This document shows, piece after piece, positions 13,252 to 13,614 of a DNA stretch of 13,614 nucleotides. Both the position numbers and the translations under genes were made by a program. The DNA comes from Clostridiales bacterium UBA7273 (lineage in GTDB: Bacteria > Bacillota > Clostridia > Oscillospirales > Oscillospiraceae): positions 14,422 through 28,035 of the forward strand of contig DKRV01000012.1 in NCBI GenBank assembly GCA_002472405.1, read 5' to 3'. A model generated the notes under the pieces. It was given only the letters and a program-made list of their open reading frames with translations, was not told where the DNA came from and made no database searches. Numbering within the stretch: position 1 is the first letter of the stretch; each line of letters starts with the position of its first letter.

Positions 13252-13614
13252 AACTGTTGGCCTAAGTACCCCGCCGTGCCGTTGGGGTTCGATTATAACC
13301 TGCACAAAAAAGCAGGTGGGTCGCCTAAGCTCTGTTTCTCTGCTTCCAACGTCCGGCCGGAGCCGGGAGGCCTGCAATCCGCAGATTCAAATCGGCATCC
13401 CTTATTAAAAATGTGGGTTTAACGAACCCGAAGTCAATATGACAAACCGCGAACACGGCAGGGATAAGCTGACGAGAGCCGAACCCATATCGCCTGTCGG
13501 CGCGCCCTTCCGGCTATTTTCGCCTTTTTTGCTTTGATGGGCGCCAGCCCACCTGCATCAAAGAAAGCCGAAAATATCTCGAAAAGCAAATCCGACAGGT
13601 GCCTTGCAGTTTTG
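13229..13614 (-). ncRNA. Candidate structured RNA or leader with terminator switch (right edge not seen)
   Basis: No protein frame is convincing. Read on the minus strand, several stems are visible: CCGGC/GCCGG (13353-13357 / 13362-13366), ACCTGC/GCAGGT (13298-13303 / 13312-13317), ACCCC/GGGGT (13268-13272 / 13284-13288), GGGTT/AACCC (13415-13419 / 13425-13429) and a long hairpin at 13493-13599. A closing stem pairs 13355-13346 with CCAAC (13260-13256) and GTCCG (13251-13247, after a 4-nt bulge). The last part is the upstream arm of the terminator, so the two structures exclude each other. This is a riboswitch or attenuator layout. I checked for 6S, RNase P, tmRNA, SRP RNA, T-box and common riboswitch sequences and found no match, so the class is unassigned. 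The 5' end lies outside the window or was not found. Confidence 0.5.
13493..13599. repeat. Long interrupted hairpin
   Basis: Three nested perfect 8-bp complements share one centre: CCTGTCGG (13493-13500) with CCGACAGG (13592-13599), TATTTTCG (13515-13522) with CGAAAATA (13569-13576), and CTTTGATG (13532-13539) with CATCAAAG (13556-13563). At the tip, TGGGC and GCCCA can pair around GCCA. Such nesting is unlikely by chance and indicates a folded RNA or a cruciform-type DNA site. Confidence 0.7.

Noticed and set aside
13215..13400. 6S RNA, because GTTCGATTATAACC resembles the start of a Bacillus 6S product RNA
   Set aside because: In 6S RNA the template lies near position 40 of a 180-200 nt RNA; here only about 65 nt follow before the terminator, and the long terminal stem is missing.
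13160..13408. 82-aa plus-strand and 67-aa minus-strand frames in the right-hand region
   Set aside because: Both run through the terminator hairpin and stems, have no ribosome binding site and no recognisable sequence.
1..13614. CRISPR array or direct tandem repeats
   Set aside because: No regularly spaced direct repeats were found on reading through the window.

Overview
The window looks like the chromosome of a moderately GC-rich gut-type Clostridia, probably Oscillospiraceae or Ruminococcaceae. This is an inference from the GGAGG-type ribosome binding sites, the strong codon bias of the gdhA and purine-permease genes, and the AT-rich ATTCATTATT-type repeat next to a four-helix-bundle gene. 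No species can be named from the sequence alone.

Left part (1-4620): the 3' part of a tRNA-Tyr with its terminator; an AT-rich repeat block; a two-gene unit (four-helix-bundle S23/IVP-type protein, then a DUF1810 protein) with a strong promoter that gives almost no leader; a purine permease of the AzgA/PbuG type whose promoter is spanned by an 8-bp inverted repeat; a small CxxC-CxxC protein on the minus strand; and an NADP-type glutamate dehydrogenase (gdhA). These look like ordinary housekeeping and accessory genes, each ending in a clear hairpin terminator where stated.

Middle and right part (4638-13064, all minus strand): a tightly packed run of 14 genes read right to left. The first group is a TerS-like protein, the large terminase, the portal, a prohead protease, a small decoration-type protein and the major capsid protein. 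Three neck or connector-size proteins and a possible tail tube follow. The last group is a 56-aa orphan, a protein with a LysM end, a baseplate-hub-like protein and a 57-aa beta-helical spike-like protein. Junctions are ATGA overlaps or gaps of a few bases, and every reading frame is open. The module has what is needed to make and fill a capsid. It has no tape measure, sheath, lysis, integration, replication or repressor gene in view, and it stops against the gdhA terminator. It may be a reduced prophage, a gene-transfer-agent-like particle, a satellite, or a prophage whose other genes lie elsewhere.

Far right (13074-13614): no convincing protein gene. The minus strand holds a highly structured stretch ending in a strong intrinsic terminator, whose upstream arm can also pair with a sequence about 100 nt upstream, as in a terminator/antiterminator switch. 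A second terminator-like hairpin and a perfect 8-bp inverted repeat then lie just before the TerS-like gene. The capsid module therefore sits behind up to three stacked hairpins, which suggests it is normally silent or controlled by antitermination.
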